In this document: positions 9,247-17,656 of the stretch, piece by piece | Layout: the number at the start of each line of letters is the position of its first letter | Position numbering within the stretch: position 1 is the first letter of the stretch | Assembly (NCBI GenBank): GCA_004211235.1 | Contig: SEEY01000003.1 | Span: 1-21,340, forward strand | DNA from: Rubrivivax sp. | GTDB taxonomy: Bacteria; Pseudomonadota; Gammaproteobacteria; Burkholderiales; Burkholderiaceae | Length of the DNA stretch: 21,340 bases | Reading direction: 5' to 3' | The notes under the pieces: generated by a model | Databases searched by the model: none | Seen by the model: only the letters and a program-made list of their open reading frames with translations | Told to the model about the DNA's origin: nothing | Position numbers and translations under genes: made by a program

Positions 9247-12123
9247 TCAAGGCGCCTTGACGACGATCCGGTCTCCCAAGTAGCTCACCCTTGCTGCCGG
9301 CGCATCGAAGTCGAACGTGCGATCGCCCGGCTTGACGAAGCGGACATTGATAGCTCGCTCCTTCACCATCCCCTCATACGCCCCAACGCGCGGCCCGATG
9401 GCGAGTTCACCGCGCTTGTCGTCATAGGAGAACGGGATGCGCGTGTACTGCCCGGCGGCGTACGAATTCGACACGCCGTCGTCTTCGTAGAGGCTGTAGC
9501 TGCCATCGGCGCCGGTGTAGACGAGCAGGGTCAGAGGCGCGTCGGGCTTTTCGTCCACGTACTGCGTGACCGGGCCCATTGGGACGATGGCACCGGCTTT
9601 GACGAACAGCGGCATCTGGTCCATCGGCGCCGCGACGGTTCGTGTCTCGCCGCCCTTGACCGCCTCACCCGTCCAGGCGTTGAACCAGGTGTCCCTGCCG
9701 GGGAAGTAGACCGATCGGGCTGTTGCGCCATAGCGCGTCACCGGCGCCACCAGCATCGACTTGCCGAACAGGTACTGGTCGGCAATCCGCCTGGCCGTGG
9801 CGTCCGCCGGGAAGTCCAGGGCCAGACCGCGCATGATGGGCGCGCCCTCGTAGTGGCTGTCGGCAGCAGCGGTGTAGATGTAGGGCATGAGCCGGTAACG
9901 CAGCTTCAGGAACCACACCAGGTTGGCCCGCATGGCAGAGCCCTCCGGTGCGATCTCGTGGATCTCCCGCTTCACGCCTTCGCCGTGGCTGCGCATCAGA
10001 GGTGAGAAGGCGCCGAACTGCCACCAGCGCTGGTTCAGTTCCTGCCATTCCTTCAGGTCGTCGGCGGTTCGCGTGCCGCCTGCCGCCCGGTTCTCCTGCA
10101 GACCGGCGACGGTCTTGTCCTGAAAGCGGGCCTCCTGCGAGTAGCCGCCGATATCGTGTGTCCAGTTCGGCACGCCCGAGAACCCGGTCTGCACACCGGC
10201 CGAGATCTGCTTGTAGAGGTTGTCCCAGGTGCCGACGACGTCGCCTGACCAGAGCGCCGCAGAATTGCGCTGCACACCTGCGAAACCGGAGCGCGTCAGG
10301 ATGAAGTGGCGCAGGTTCGGGCGGTCGCGTTTCAGGCCGTCGTAGACGGCCTCGGTGCTCATCGTGGCGTAGGCGTTGGTGACCAGCGCGCCTGGCCCCA
10401 TCTGCGTCGGCGTGATCAGCTCGGCAACTTCCTCGGGACTGGCGTTGGAGCGAACGTCAGGTTCGGTGTTGTCCATCCACCAGGCGTCGAAGCCGAGGTC
10501 GACCAGCGGCTTCTTCATCTGGCGGTAGTAAATGTCCCGCGCTTCCTGGTTGTAGGGCGAGAAGTGGCTGTTCAGATGCCCGGCGCCGACCCAGTCCTTC
10601 ATGCCGAGTTCGACATTGCGGCGCCACATATAGCCCTTGGCGTCCAGCTCCTGATAGTTGGCCGTGTTGGGATAGAACTTGCCCCAGATCGAAATCATGA
10701 TGCGGGCGTTCTGGCGATGCACTTCGTCGACCATGCCCTTCGGATCGGGGAAGCGTTCGGCATCGAACGCATGGCTGCCCCACTGGTCCTCGGGCCAATA
10801 GAACCAGTCCTGCACGATGTTGTCGATGGGCCACCGGTTGGCCCGGTAGGTCTTGAGCACGTCGAGCAGTTCGGCCTGGGTGCGATAGCGCTGACGCGAT
10901 TGCCAGAAGCCGTAGGCCCATTTCGGCATCATCGGTGGCACGCCGGTGACCTGGTGATACCCGCGAATGACGCCTTGCATCGAATCGGCAGCGATGAAGT
11001 AGTAGTTCAACGCGGTGCCGGCCTCGGACGCGAAGCGCAGCGAGTACCTGTCGTCGGCGGGCTCGGGGTCCGAGTGGTGCAGCGAGATCAGGCCGGTCGT
11101 CGGCAGCCACTCGACGTGCAGGCTGACCGCCTTGCCCTTGCTGAAGGGCTGCTCGAAGTTGTTGTACCAGCCGTTCCAGTTCGCACGCCAGATGGCGTGA
11201 TCGAAGACGGTCTTGCCGTCGACCTTGAAGGTGACGTAATCCGATGCGAAGAGGCGCATCTTGTGAAGCCCCGGCTTGTCCGAAGCGGCGGTGCCTTCCC
11301 AGACGACCCTGACCTTCTTCCCGCGCGTGGCGGCCTTGCTCAGCGCGGCATCGGTCGGCCAATGTTTGCTGACATCGCTGAGGAACTGATAGCGGATGTC
11401 GGGCTCGACGCGGGTCAACACCAGGTGATCGTCGACGTAGTACCTTGCGGTCAGGCCGCTGGAGCCGTCCAGCGCGGTGAGCTTGAGGTCCCGGCTGGCG
11501 AGCCCGAAGCGCCTCGGGTTGCCAAAGCGCGTGACTGAGCTGTTGTCCCAGAGCACGCCGTAGTTCCGGTCGGATACGACGAACGGGATGCCGATGTCCA
11601 TGTTGTGCTGACGCAGCTCGATGTCCTCGCCATTCAGGTCCATCTGCGCGTTCTGGTGCTGCCCCAGGCCGTAGAAGGCCTCGGTCGTGCCTCGATTGAA
11701 CTGCGCCGAGGTGGCCACATAAGGCCGGCCTTCGACGGTGACCGGCCGGATGTCGGCCCTCGCCGTCGTCAGCACGGCGGCGCCCTTGGCATCGAGGAAG
11801 GTGACCCGACCATCTTTCAGCGACACCCGCGCCGAAGCGTTGCCGGCATCGAGCGTCACCGCATTGGAGGTCGTCTTGACGGTGAAGCGCCCGCTCGGCT
11901 TCGCAACCGCCATGAGCGACTCGAGCTGCGGGCGTGCGGGATCGTCGACACCGGTCACCTGGATGATGGACTCGGTAATGGCGTTGAGGCGCAGCTCCTT
12001 GACGCTGCCGGTATCGGGCTTCACCCACAGGCCGGTCGGCGTTTGCTGGAAAGTGCCTGCAAAACAGGCCGTCGTCACGAGCAACGGGGTGGCCAGCAGG
12101 GAAAGCGGGGGAAATCGGCTCAT
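9247..12123 (-). CDS. exported GH31 glycoside hydrolase, alpha-xylosidase-like with PA14-like insert
   Basis: The 958-residue protein begins with a hydrophobic export signal (1-22, MSRFPPLSLLATPLLVTTAC...). Cys20 could be a non-canonical lipobox Cys, so it may be a lipoprotein. A GH31 N-terminal beta-sandwich (about 27-230) follows, then an insert at about 250-350 (VRVVWEGTA...HKMRLFASDYVTFKVDG) that resembles the PA14-type insert of alpha-xylosidases such as Cellvibrio Xyl31A. Next is the TIM barrel from about 395. The nucleophile motif is DAWWMDNTEPD (D551 expected) and the acid/base region is ALWSGDVVGTWDN (D628 expected). C-terminal beta domains complete the family architecture. Family knowledge suggests removal of alpha-1,6-xylose from xyloglucan oligosaccharides. 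It starts 5 nt after the GH3 stop, without a clear Shine-Dalgarno, so it is probably coupled to GH3. Other GH31 specificities cannot be excluded. Confidence 0.95.
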   Translation of the reverse strand: MSRFPPLSLLATPLLVTTACFAGTFQQTPTGLWVKPDTGSVKELRLNAITESIIQVTGVDDPARPQLESLMAVAKPSGRFTVKTTSNAVTLDAGNASARVSLKDGRVTFLDAKGAAVLTTARADIRPVTVEGRPYVATSAQFNRGTTEAFYGLGQHQNAQMDLNGEDIELRQHNMDIGIPFVVSDRNYGVLWDNSSVTRFGNPRRFGLASRDLKLTALDGSSGLTARYYVDDHLVLTRVEPDIRYQFLSDVSKHWPTDAALSKAATRGKKVRVVWEGTAASDKPGLHKMRLFASDYVTFKVDGKTVFDHAIWRANWNGWYNNFEQPFSKGKAVSLHVEWLPTTGLISLHHSDPEPADDRYSLRFASEAGTALNYYFIAADSMQGVIRGYHQVTGVPPMMPKWAYGFWQSRQRYRTQAELLDVLKTYRANRWPIDNIVQDWFYWPEDQWGSHAFDAERFPDPKGMVDEVHRQNARIMISIWGKFYPNTANYQELDAKGYMWRRNVELGMKDWVGAGHLNSHFSPYNQEARDIYYRQMKKPLVDLGFDAWWMDNTEPDVRSNASPEEVAELITPTQMGPGALVTNAYATMSTEAVYDGLKRDRPNLRHFILTRSGFAGVQRNSAALWSGDVVGTWDNLYKQISAGVQTGFSGVPNWTHDIGGYSQEARFQDKTVAGLQENRAAGGTRTADDLKEWQELNQRWWQFGAFSPLMRSHGEGVKREIHEIAPEGSAMRANLVWFLKLRYRLMPYIYTAAADSHYEGAPIMRGLALDFPADATARRIADQYLFGKSMLVAPVTRYGATARSVYFPGRDTWFNAWTGEAVKGGETRTVAAPMDQMPLFVKAGAIVPMGPVTQYVDEKPDAPLTLLVYTGADGSYSLYEDDGVSNSYAAGQYTRIPFSYDDKRGELAIGPRVGAYEGMVKERAINVRFVKPGDRTFDFDAPAARVSYLGDRIVVKAP

Positions 12124-12128
12124 GTCGT

Positions 12129-14519
12129 TCAGGCTGCGGCAACCGTCAGGGTGGTGGTCTTCAGGTCGACGCTGTTCGGGCCGACCATGAGGGTGAAGCT
12201 ACCGGGCTCGACGACACGCTTCATGTCCATGCCGTAGAACTGCAGCTCTGCCGGCGTGACCGTGAAGGTGACCGTCCGCTTCTCGCCGGGCGCCAGCGTC
12301 ACGCGGGCGAAGCCCTTGAGCTCCTTGACCGGGCGGGTCACCGATGAGATGTCGTCGCGGATGTAGAGCTGCACCACCTCGTCGCCCGCGCGCTTGCCGG
12401 TATTGGTGACGTCCACCGACACGGTCACGCTGTCGGCCGGCTTGATGGTCGCCTTCGACAGGCGTGGTTCCGACAACGCAAACGTCGTGTAGCTCAGGCC
12501 GAAGCCGAAGGGATAGAGCGGCGTGTTGTCTGCACCGAGGTAGCCGCGGCTCGCCGTCGGCTTGGCGTTGTAGTACACGGGCAGCTGGCCCACATTACGG
12601 GCGAAGCTGATCGGCAGCTTGCCGCCCGGGTTGGCGCGGCCGAACAGGATGTCGGCGGCGGCATGGCCAGTTTCCTGGCCAAGGTACCAGCCTTCGATGA
12701 TGGCGCTTGCCTTGGCCTGCAGCAGGTTGATCGCCAGCGGCTTGCCGTTGAGCAGAAAGACAACCGTCGGCTTGTTCAACGCGAAGATCGCCGCGGCCAG
12801 GTCGTTCTGCTGGCCGAACAGCTCCAGCGAATCCCGGTCGCCGAGGTGGGTGTCAGACCAGGCCTCGCGCGTGGTCTGCTCGTTGTCGCCGAGCACCATG
12901 ACGATGGTGTCGGCCGCCTTCGCCGCCTCGACCGCTTCCGCGATCAGGCGGGCATTGACCGCCGGGTCGATGAACTGCACCTCGTCCGTTGCCCACTCGC
13001 GCTTGTCCGTCAGGCGCACGGCCTCGCGGTAGTCGAGCGTGAAGCCCTGCGACTTCGCCTCGGCGGCCAGGGCCTCGTGGATGGACACCACGTGGCGCGG
13101 GATGTCGGAATAGCCGCCAATGGGCGTGTCCTTGGCGTGGGTGCCGAGCAGCAGCAGCTTGCCCACCTTCTTGCCGTCCAGCGGCAGCACCCCGTCGTTC
13201 TTCAGCAGCACGACCGATCGCACGGCCGCCTCGCGGGCCAGTGCCACCGCGTCCGGCGTGGCGGTCAGCGCATCGGCCTTGCTCGCATCGACATACGGGT
13301 TCTCGAACAGCCCGGCGAGAAACTTCAGCGTCAGCACGCGACGCACGACCGCATCGATGTCCGTCTCCTTGATGCGGCCGGCCTTCACCAGGTCGACGAG
13401 CATCGGGAAGCCGCCGCCGTCGGGCGTCTCGATGTCGACCCCGCCGGTGAAGGCGCGGTAGCCGGCCTCCGTCATGTCCGCCACGAGGTGGTGGCGGGCC
13501 ACCAGTTCCCGGACCGCGAAATAGTCCGAGACCGTGAGGCCCTTGAAGCCCCATTCCCCGCGCAGGATGGTCTTGAGCAACCAGGGGCTGGCATGCGACG
13601 GCACGCCGTCGATCTCGTTGTACGAGGGCATGACCGCAGCAATCGGCGTCTCGCGGATGATCTTCTCAAAGGGCGGAAAGAAGACCTCGCGCAACACGCG
13701 CTCGGAGATCTGCGCCGGCGCGGTGTTGATGCCGCGTTCGGGCTGGCCATGCCCCGTCATGTGCTTGAGCGTTGCCAGCACCTTGCCCGGCGCCAGCTTG
13801 CGCTCGGTGCCGGAAAAGCCGGTCACGGCGGCTTTGCCGAGCACGGCGGTCAGGTAGGGGTCCTCGCCCAGGGTTTCCTCGACACGTCCCCAGCGCGGAT
13901 CACGGCAAACGTCGACGACGGGCGCCAGCGCCAGGTTGGCCCCGCGCGCCCGCATCTCCCGCGCACAGACGGAATAGATCCGCTCGATCAGCGCCGGGTC
14001 GAACGACGACGCCAGGCCGATGGCCTGCGGGAAGCAGGTCGCATCGCGCGCGGCGTAGCCATGCAGGCTCTCCTCATGCATGAACAGGGGGATGCCCAGG
14101 CGCGTCCGCTGCACCGCCCAGGCCTGAGCGGCATTGACATAGGTGGCCGTCTCGGCCGCCGTGCGGTTGGCAACCGCGGCATCGGCTCCCGCGTTCGGGT
14201 TGCCCACCCCCTTGCGGTCACTCGGGCGGGCCAGCATGCCCAGACCGTGCGGCAGCGCCTGCGCGGCCTTCGCGGCGTCGAAGTCGCCTTGTTCGTTCTG
14301 CACGCGGTTCTTGCTGATCCAGATGCACATCGTCTGTGCCACCTTCTCGTCCAGCGTCATTCGCCCGAGCAGGTCGTCGACGCGCGCATCGACGGCGGCG
14401 GACGCCTGCTTGTAGAGCGGCGCGTCGGCGGGCGCCGCCTCGCCATGCCCGGCCGCTGCAAGCCCGGCCGCACCGGCACCCTGGACAAAAAGTCGACGTG
14501 TCACACCGGCAGTATTCAT
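12129..14519 (-). CDS. Tat-exported GH3 family beta-glucosidase/beta-xylosidase
   Basis: The protein has 796 residues from the chosen start. An in-frame ATG 36 bases upstream (14555) is rejected. ATG 14519 has AGGAG a few bases before it and places a Tat signal (TRRLFVQGAGAAGLAAAG) at the N-terminus. The GH3 N-terminal barrel carries HEESLHGY (148-155), LAPVVDVCRDPRWGR (198-212), LKHMTGHG (251-258) and nucleophile motif GLTVSDYFAV (D332 expected; Tyr replaces the more usual Trp). The C-terminal alpha/beta sandwich carries VVLLKNDGVLPL and REAWSDTHLGDRDSLEL, where the acid/base Glu is expected. A fibronectin-III-like domain (DEVVQLYIRD...GEKRTVTFTV) ends the protein. It should act in the periplasm on beta-linked glucosides or xylosides. 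It leads a two-gene operon with the GH31 enzyme, which suggests stepwise trimming of xyloglucan oligosaccharides. Exact substrate is inferred. Confidence 0.96.
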   Translation of the reverse strand: MNTAGVTRRLFVQGAGAAGLAAAGHGEAAPADAPLYKQASAAVDARVDDLLGRMTLDEKVAQTMCIWISKNRVQNEQGDFDAAKAAQALPHGLGMLARPSDRKGVGNPNAGADAAVANRTAAETATYVNAAQAWAVQRTRLGIPLFMHEESLHGYAARDATCFPQAIGLASSFDPALIERIYSVCAREMRARGANLALAPVVDVCRDPRWGRVEETLGEDPYLTAVLGKAAVTGFSGTERKLAPGKVLATLKHMTGHGQPERGINTAPAQISERVLREVFFPPFEKIIRETPIAAVMPSYNEIDGVPSHASPWLLKTILRGEWGFKGLTVSDYFAVRELVARHHLVADMTEAGYRAFTGGVDIETPDGGGFPMLVDLVKAGRIKETDIDAVVRRVLTLKFLAGLFENPYVDASKADALTATPDAVALAREAAVRSVVLLKNDGVLPLDGKKVGKLLLLGTHAKDTPIGGYSDIPRHVVSIHEALAAEAKSQGFTLDYREAVRLTDKREWATDEVQFIDPAVNARLIAEAVEAAKAADTIVMVLGDNEQTTREAWSDTHLGDRDSLELFGQQNDLAAAIFALNKPTVVFLLNGKPLAINLLQAKASAIIEGWYLGQETGHAAADILFGRANPGGKLPISFARNVGQLPVYYNAKPTASRGYLGADNTPLYPFGFGLSYTTFALSEPRLSKATIKPADSVTVSVDVTNTGKRAGDEVVQLYIRDDISSVTRPVKELKGFARVTLAPGEKRTVTFTVTPAELQFYGMDMKRVVEPGSFTLMVGPNSVDLKTTTLTVAAA

Positions 14520-14815
14520 GGGTCTCCTAGCTCTCGTGGGCAGTTGTGTCGGCACGCACGCTAACGCATGCCGGCCATCGGAGCGCCTGGTGGACGATCT
14601 GGTTTACCCGAGCGCGGCCGGGTCCTGGAAGCGCACACCGTCGAACTGCGCCGAAGCGGTTCGGCACTTCGTGCACGGCTCCAAACCGCGCCGCACCGCC
14701 GGCTCAATCGGTGTTGTCCTACAACCGAAGCGCAAGACTTCCGCGATGCTGCCAAGCTGATTCCGCCAGTTCGCTCCGTGCTGCCGTGCGGTTAGCTCAC
14801 GACCCACGGCGTTCA
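14520..14815. other. divergent intergenic region between GH3 operon and hybrid kinase
   Basis: About 300 bases hold both 5' regions. AGGAG for the GH3 gene lies at 14525-14529 (minus strand). A short inverted repeat, GTTGT-CCT-ACAAC (14713-14725), is the clearest symmetrical element and could be an operator, but five-base arms are weak evidence. An imperfect dyad lies around 14554-14572. I see no convincing sigma-70 boxes. The + strand frame into the kinase is open from 14546, but its translation is Arg/Pro/Ala-rich shadow sequence, not a domain. Confidence 0.5.
14525..14529 (-). promoter_or_regulatory. ribosome binding site deciding the GH3 start
   Basis: Read on the minus strand, AGGAG stands 5 nt before the ATG at 14519. 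This site and the twin-arginine signal right after that ATG together rule out the longer start at 14555. Confidence 0.75.
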
Positions 14816-17047
14816 ATGTCGAAGCCTCTAGACCAGATCCCCTTGACCTTCAGCCTGTCGCTGGAGACTTCGACGGTTGAGTGGAAAGACGCGGTGATCG
14901 ACCGGTACCGTCGCATCCTGAACCGGGCGGTTCAGACGGCGGTCATCACCGTCGACACGGCGGGCGTGGTCACCGGATGGAGCGAAGGGGCCCGGGCGAT
15001 GCTCGGCTGGACCGAACCCGAGATGCTCGGACAGTCGCTGTCTCGTGTCTTTCCCCAAGAGGAAGGCGGCCAGGGAGCGTGGGAGGCGGAGGTTGCCGAG
15101 GCCCGTCTGACGGGATCTGCAGGCGCGGAAGGCTGGCGTCGTCGCAAGGACGGCGAGCTGATCTGGGCCATCGGCGAGACCAGTTGGCTCTACGAAGGCG
15201 ACCCCGACGCCGGCTTCGTCAAGGTCCTGAGGGACCGGACCGAACGGCGTCGCGATGAGATCAAGCTCACGGAGCAGACGCGGGCGCTGGAGTTGCTGAA
15301 CCGCACCGGCGCCAGCCTGGCGCGCGAGACGAATCTGGATACCCTCGTCCAGACCGTCACCGACGCCGGTGTCGAGCTCACCGGCGCCGAGTACGGTGCC
15401 TTTTTCTACAACCGGGTCAACGAGGCCGGCGAGAGCTACATGCTCTACAGCCTCTCTGGCGCCCCGGCGGAATCGTTCGCCCGGTTTCCGATGCCGCGCA
15501 ACACGGCGATGTTTGCGCCCACCTTCGGCGGCCACGGCATCGTGCGATCCGACGACATCACGCTCGACACGCGGTATGGCCTGAACGCGCCGCACCAGGG
15601 CATGCCGGCGGACCATCTGCCAGTCCGGAGCTACCTGGCCGTGCCGGTGATCTCGCGGTCCGGCGAGGTGATCGGCGGACTGTTCTTCGGCCATTCCCGG
15701 CCCGGGGTGTTCACCGAAGACTCCGAGCGGAGCATGAGCGGCCTGGCCGGCGAGGCCGCCGTGGCCATCGACAACGTGCGCCTCAACGAGGAGACGCAGC
15801 GCGAGGTGGCGGAGCGGCGGCGCGCGGAAGCCGCCCTGCGCGACCTCAACGCGCATCTGGAGGAGCAGGTTCGCCACCGCACCGCGGAGTTGGTGCAGCA
15901 GGGCGAAGCGTTGCGACAGGCGCAGAAGATGGAGGCTATCGGCCAACTCACCGGCGGCATCGCCCACGATTTCAACAACCTGCTACAGGTCATCGTCGGC
16001 AACCTCGAACTGCTCACGCGCACCTTGCCGGAGGGGATGGCGCGTCACAAGCGAGCGGCGGCCTCCGCGATGGCCGGCGCCAAGCGGGCGGCGACGCTGA
16101 CACAGCGGCTGCTGGCCTTCTCCCGCCGTCAGCCGCTGGACCCCAAGGCGCTGGACGTCAATGTCGTCGTCCAGGGGATCTCGGAACTGCTGCGGCGCTC
16201 GCTCGGCGAAACGGTCGAGATGGAGACCGTGCTGGCCGGGGGCATCTGGAGCGTGGAGGTCGACCCGAACGAGCTTGAAAGTGCGCTGGTGAACCTGGCC
16301 GTGAACGCGCGTGACGCGATGCCTGAGGGCGGCAAGCTGACCATCGAGACGGCCAATGCCCACCTCGACGAGGCCTACGCGGCCCGCCATGTCGAGGTCA
16401 GGCCCGGCCAGTACGTCGCCATCTGCGTGACCGACTCGGGCTTCGGCATGGATGCCGAGACGCTGTCTCGCGCCTTCGAGCCGTTCTTCACCACCAAGCC
16501 GGCCGACAAGGGCACAGGCCTCGGGCTCAGCCAGGTGTACGGCTTCGTCAAGCAGTCCAAGGGGCACGTGAAGCTGTATTCGGAGGTCGGCAGCGGCACC
16601 ACGGTGAAGATCTACCTGCCCCGGATCCACGCGACCGCGGCGGCCGATGCAGAGATGCAGGACATGCTGGCACCGGAAGCCGATGGCGAGACCATCCTCG
16701 TCGTCGAGGACGATCCGGACGTCCGCGCCTACACCGTCGGGGCACTGCGCGAGCTGGGCTACCTGGTGATCGAGGCGGCGGACGGGCCAACCGGCCTGGG
16801 TGTGCTCAGCGTCACCAGCGTCGACCTGCTGTTCACCGACGTGGTGCTGCCCGGCGGCATGACCGGCGAGGACCTGGCAGCCGAGGCGAAGAAGCTGTAC
16901 GGCTCCCTGAAGGTCCTGTTCACGACCGGGTACGCGCGCAACGCCATCGTCCACCAGGGGCGGCTGGACCCGGGCGTACAGCTGATCACGAAGCCGTTCA
17001 CCTTCGACGACCTGGCGACCAAGATCCGAGACGTCCTGGAGCAGTGA
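14816..17047 (+). CDS. PAS-GAF hybrid histidine kinase with C-terminal receiver
   Basis: From ATG 14816 the protein has 743 residues and no membrane segment, so it is a cytoplasmic sensor. Order: PAS (about 35-145, TAVITVDTAGVVTGWSEGA to FVKVLRDRTERRR); GAF (about 160-323); coiled coil (about 325-372); HisKA with H-box GGIAHDFNNLL (H384); HATPase with N-box LVNLAVNARDAM (491-502), G1 DSGFGM (540-545) and G2 GTGLGL (566-571); receiver (about 627-742) with acidic pair D632/D633, phosphoacceptor D675 in LLFTDVVLPGG and K726 in TKPF. All residues needed for autophosphorylation and transfer to the receiver are present. It has no DNA-binding output, so it needs a phosphotransfer or response-regulator partner not seen here. 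It is divergent from the GH3/GH31 operon; control of that operon is only a possibility. The start has a weak Shine-Dalgarno; an open frame from 14546 is rejected. Confidence 0.95.
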   Translation: MSKPLDQIPLTFSLSLETSTVEWKDAVIDRYRRILNRAVQTAVITVDTAGVVTGWSEGARAMLGWTEPEMLGQSLSRVFPQEEGGQGAWEAEVAEARLTGSAGAEGWRRRKDGELIWAIGETSWLYEGDPDAGFVKVLRDRTERRRDEIKLTEQTRALELLNRTGASLARETNLDTLVQTVTDAGVELTGAEYGAFFYNRVNEAGESYMLYSLSGAPAESFARFPMPRNTAMFAPTFGGHGIVRSDDITLDTRYGLNAPHQGMPADHLPVRSYLAVPVISRSGEVIGGLFFGHSRPGVFTEDSERSMSGLAGEAAVAIDNVRLNEETQREVAERRRAEAALRDLNAHLEEQVRHRTAELVQQGEALRQAQKMEAIGQLTGGIAHDFNNLLQVIVGNLELLTRTLPEGMARHKRAAASAMAGAKRAATLTQRLLAFSRRQPLDPKALDVNVVVQGISELLRRSLGETVEMETVLAGGIWSVEVDPNELESALVNLAVNARDAMPEGGKLTIETANAHLDEAYAARHVEVRPGQYVAICVTDSGFGMDAETLSRAFEPFFTTKPADKGTGLGLSQVYGFVKQSKGHVKLYSEVGSGTTVKIYLPRIHATAAADAEMQDMLAPEADGETILVVEDDPDVRAYTVGALRELGYLVIEAADGPTGLGVLSVTSVDLLFTDVVLPGGMTGEDLAAEAKKLYGSLKVLFTTGYARNAIVHQGRLDPGVQLITKPFTFDDLATKIRDVLEQ

Positions 17048-17050
17048 GGC

Positions 17051-17080
17051 GCCGCAACGGGCGGCAGGAATTCACCCTGC
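17051..17080. terminator. convergent hairpins between kinase and acetyltransferase genes
   Basis: Just 24 nt separate the two convergent stops. GCCGC (17051-17055) can pair with GCGGC (17061-17065), and GCAGG (17064-17068) with CCTGC (17076-17080), the latter running into the acetyltransferase's last codons. Stems are five base pairs and neither has a T-tract, so this is at best a weak or Rho-dependent end. Confidence 0.3.
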
Positions 17081-17656
17081 AATGCGCGAATAGACCGCCG
17101 TGTCCCGCTCGGAGCCGTCCACCCCCAAGCCGTCCCGGCGCAGCACGCCTTCGAGCTCGAAGCCGCACCGCTCAGCCACCCCACGGCTCCTGACGTTGCG
17201 TGCGTCGCAGCGGATCTCCACGCGGCGGGCCGCCAGCTGATCGAACGCCAGCGCCGTGAGCACCCGGACGGCCTCGCCGACATGGCCCTGGCCCGCCGCG
17301 TCGGGGCGTATCCAGTAACCGATCTCGAACTTGCGCACCGCCCAGTCGATGCGGTGCAGGCCGGTACCGCCGAGCAGGCGGCCCGGGCTGCCATCCGCAC
17401 GACGCGCGTAAATGTGGAAGCACAGATCACGGCGGGCAATGAAGTCGGCCTGCATGCGGCGCACGACCGCCTCAGCGCTCTGCGCCGTCGGCGCCTCCTG
17501 CGCCCAGACCATCCAGGGCCGCAGATGCGACAGCGACTGCGTGATGACCACCGCCAGCTCCGCGCCCAGCCCGGCTCGCGGCGCTTGCAGCACGGTGCGT
17601 TCGCCATCCAGCCGCTCGGGGATGTCGATCAACATCGGGTCCTGAGGCTCGTTCAT
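17072..17656 (-). CDS. GNAT family N-acetyltransferase (RimJ/RimL-like)
   Basis: This 194-residue protein has the fold markers of the Acetyltransf_3 (RimJ/RimL) branch. Acceptor-side residues include LRPWMVWA (45-52), typical of the branch. The acetyl-CoA motif is IGYWIRPDAAGQGHVGEAV (112-130), with the pyrophosphate-binding GQGHVG. The last strand region reads NVRSRGVAERCGFELEGVLR (154-173). It transfers an acetyl group from acetyl-CoA to an amine; the substrate may be a ribosomal protein N-terminus or a small molecule and cannot be told from sequence. ATG 17656 overlaps the stop of the upstream MFS gene by ATGA, indicating translational coupling. Pairing with an exporter hints at modification plus efflux of one compound, but that is inference. 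The frame stays open upstream as a shadow of the MFS gene. Confidence 0.93.
   Translation of the reverse strand: MNEPQDPMLIDIPERLDGERTVLQAPRAGLGAELAVVITQSLSHLRPWMVWAQEAPTAQSAEAVVRRMQADFIARRDLCFHIYARRADGSPGRLLGGTGLHRIDWAVRKFEIGYWIRPDAAGQGHVGEAVRVLTALAFDQLAARRVEIRCDARNVRSRGVAERCGFELEGVLRRDGLGVDGSERDTAVYSRIAG

Noticed and set aside
9248..9259. CAAGGCGCCTTG palindrome at the GH31 stop
   Set aside because: It lies in the last codons, has no loop or T-tract, and so is not a convincing terminator.
10306..11538. Plus-strand 410-codon open frame antisense to GH31
   Set aside because: It covers the GH31 catalytic region in antisense and shows no domain features.
12663..14564. Plus-strand 633-codon open frame antisense to GH3
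   Set aside because: The opposite strand encodes a complete GH3 enzyme; this frame shows only Arg/His/Asp-rich sequence without family motifs.
14546..14815. N-terminal extension of the hybrid kinase
   Set aside because: Arg/Pro/Ala-rich translation without features; the PAS domain follows soon after ATG 14816.
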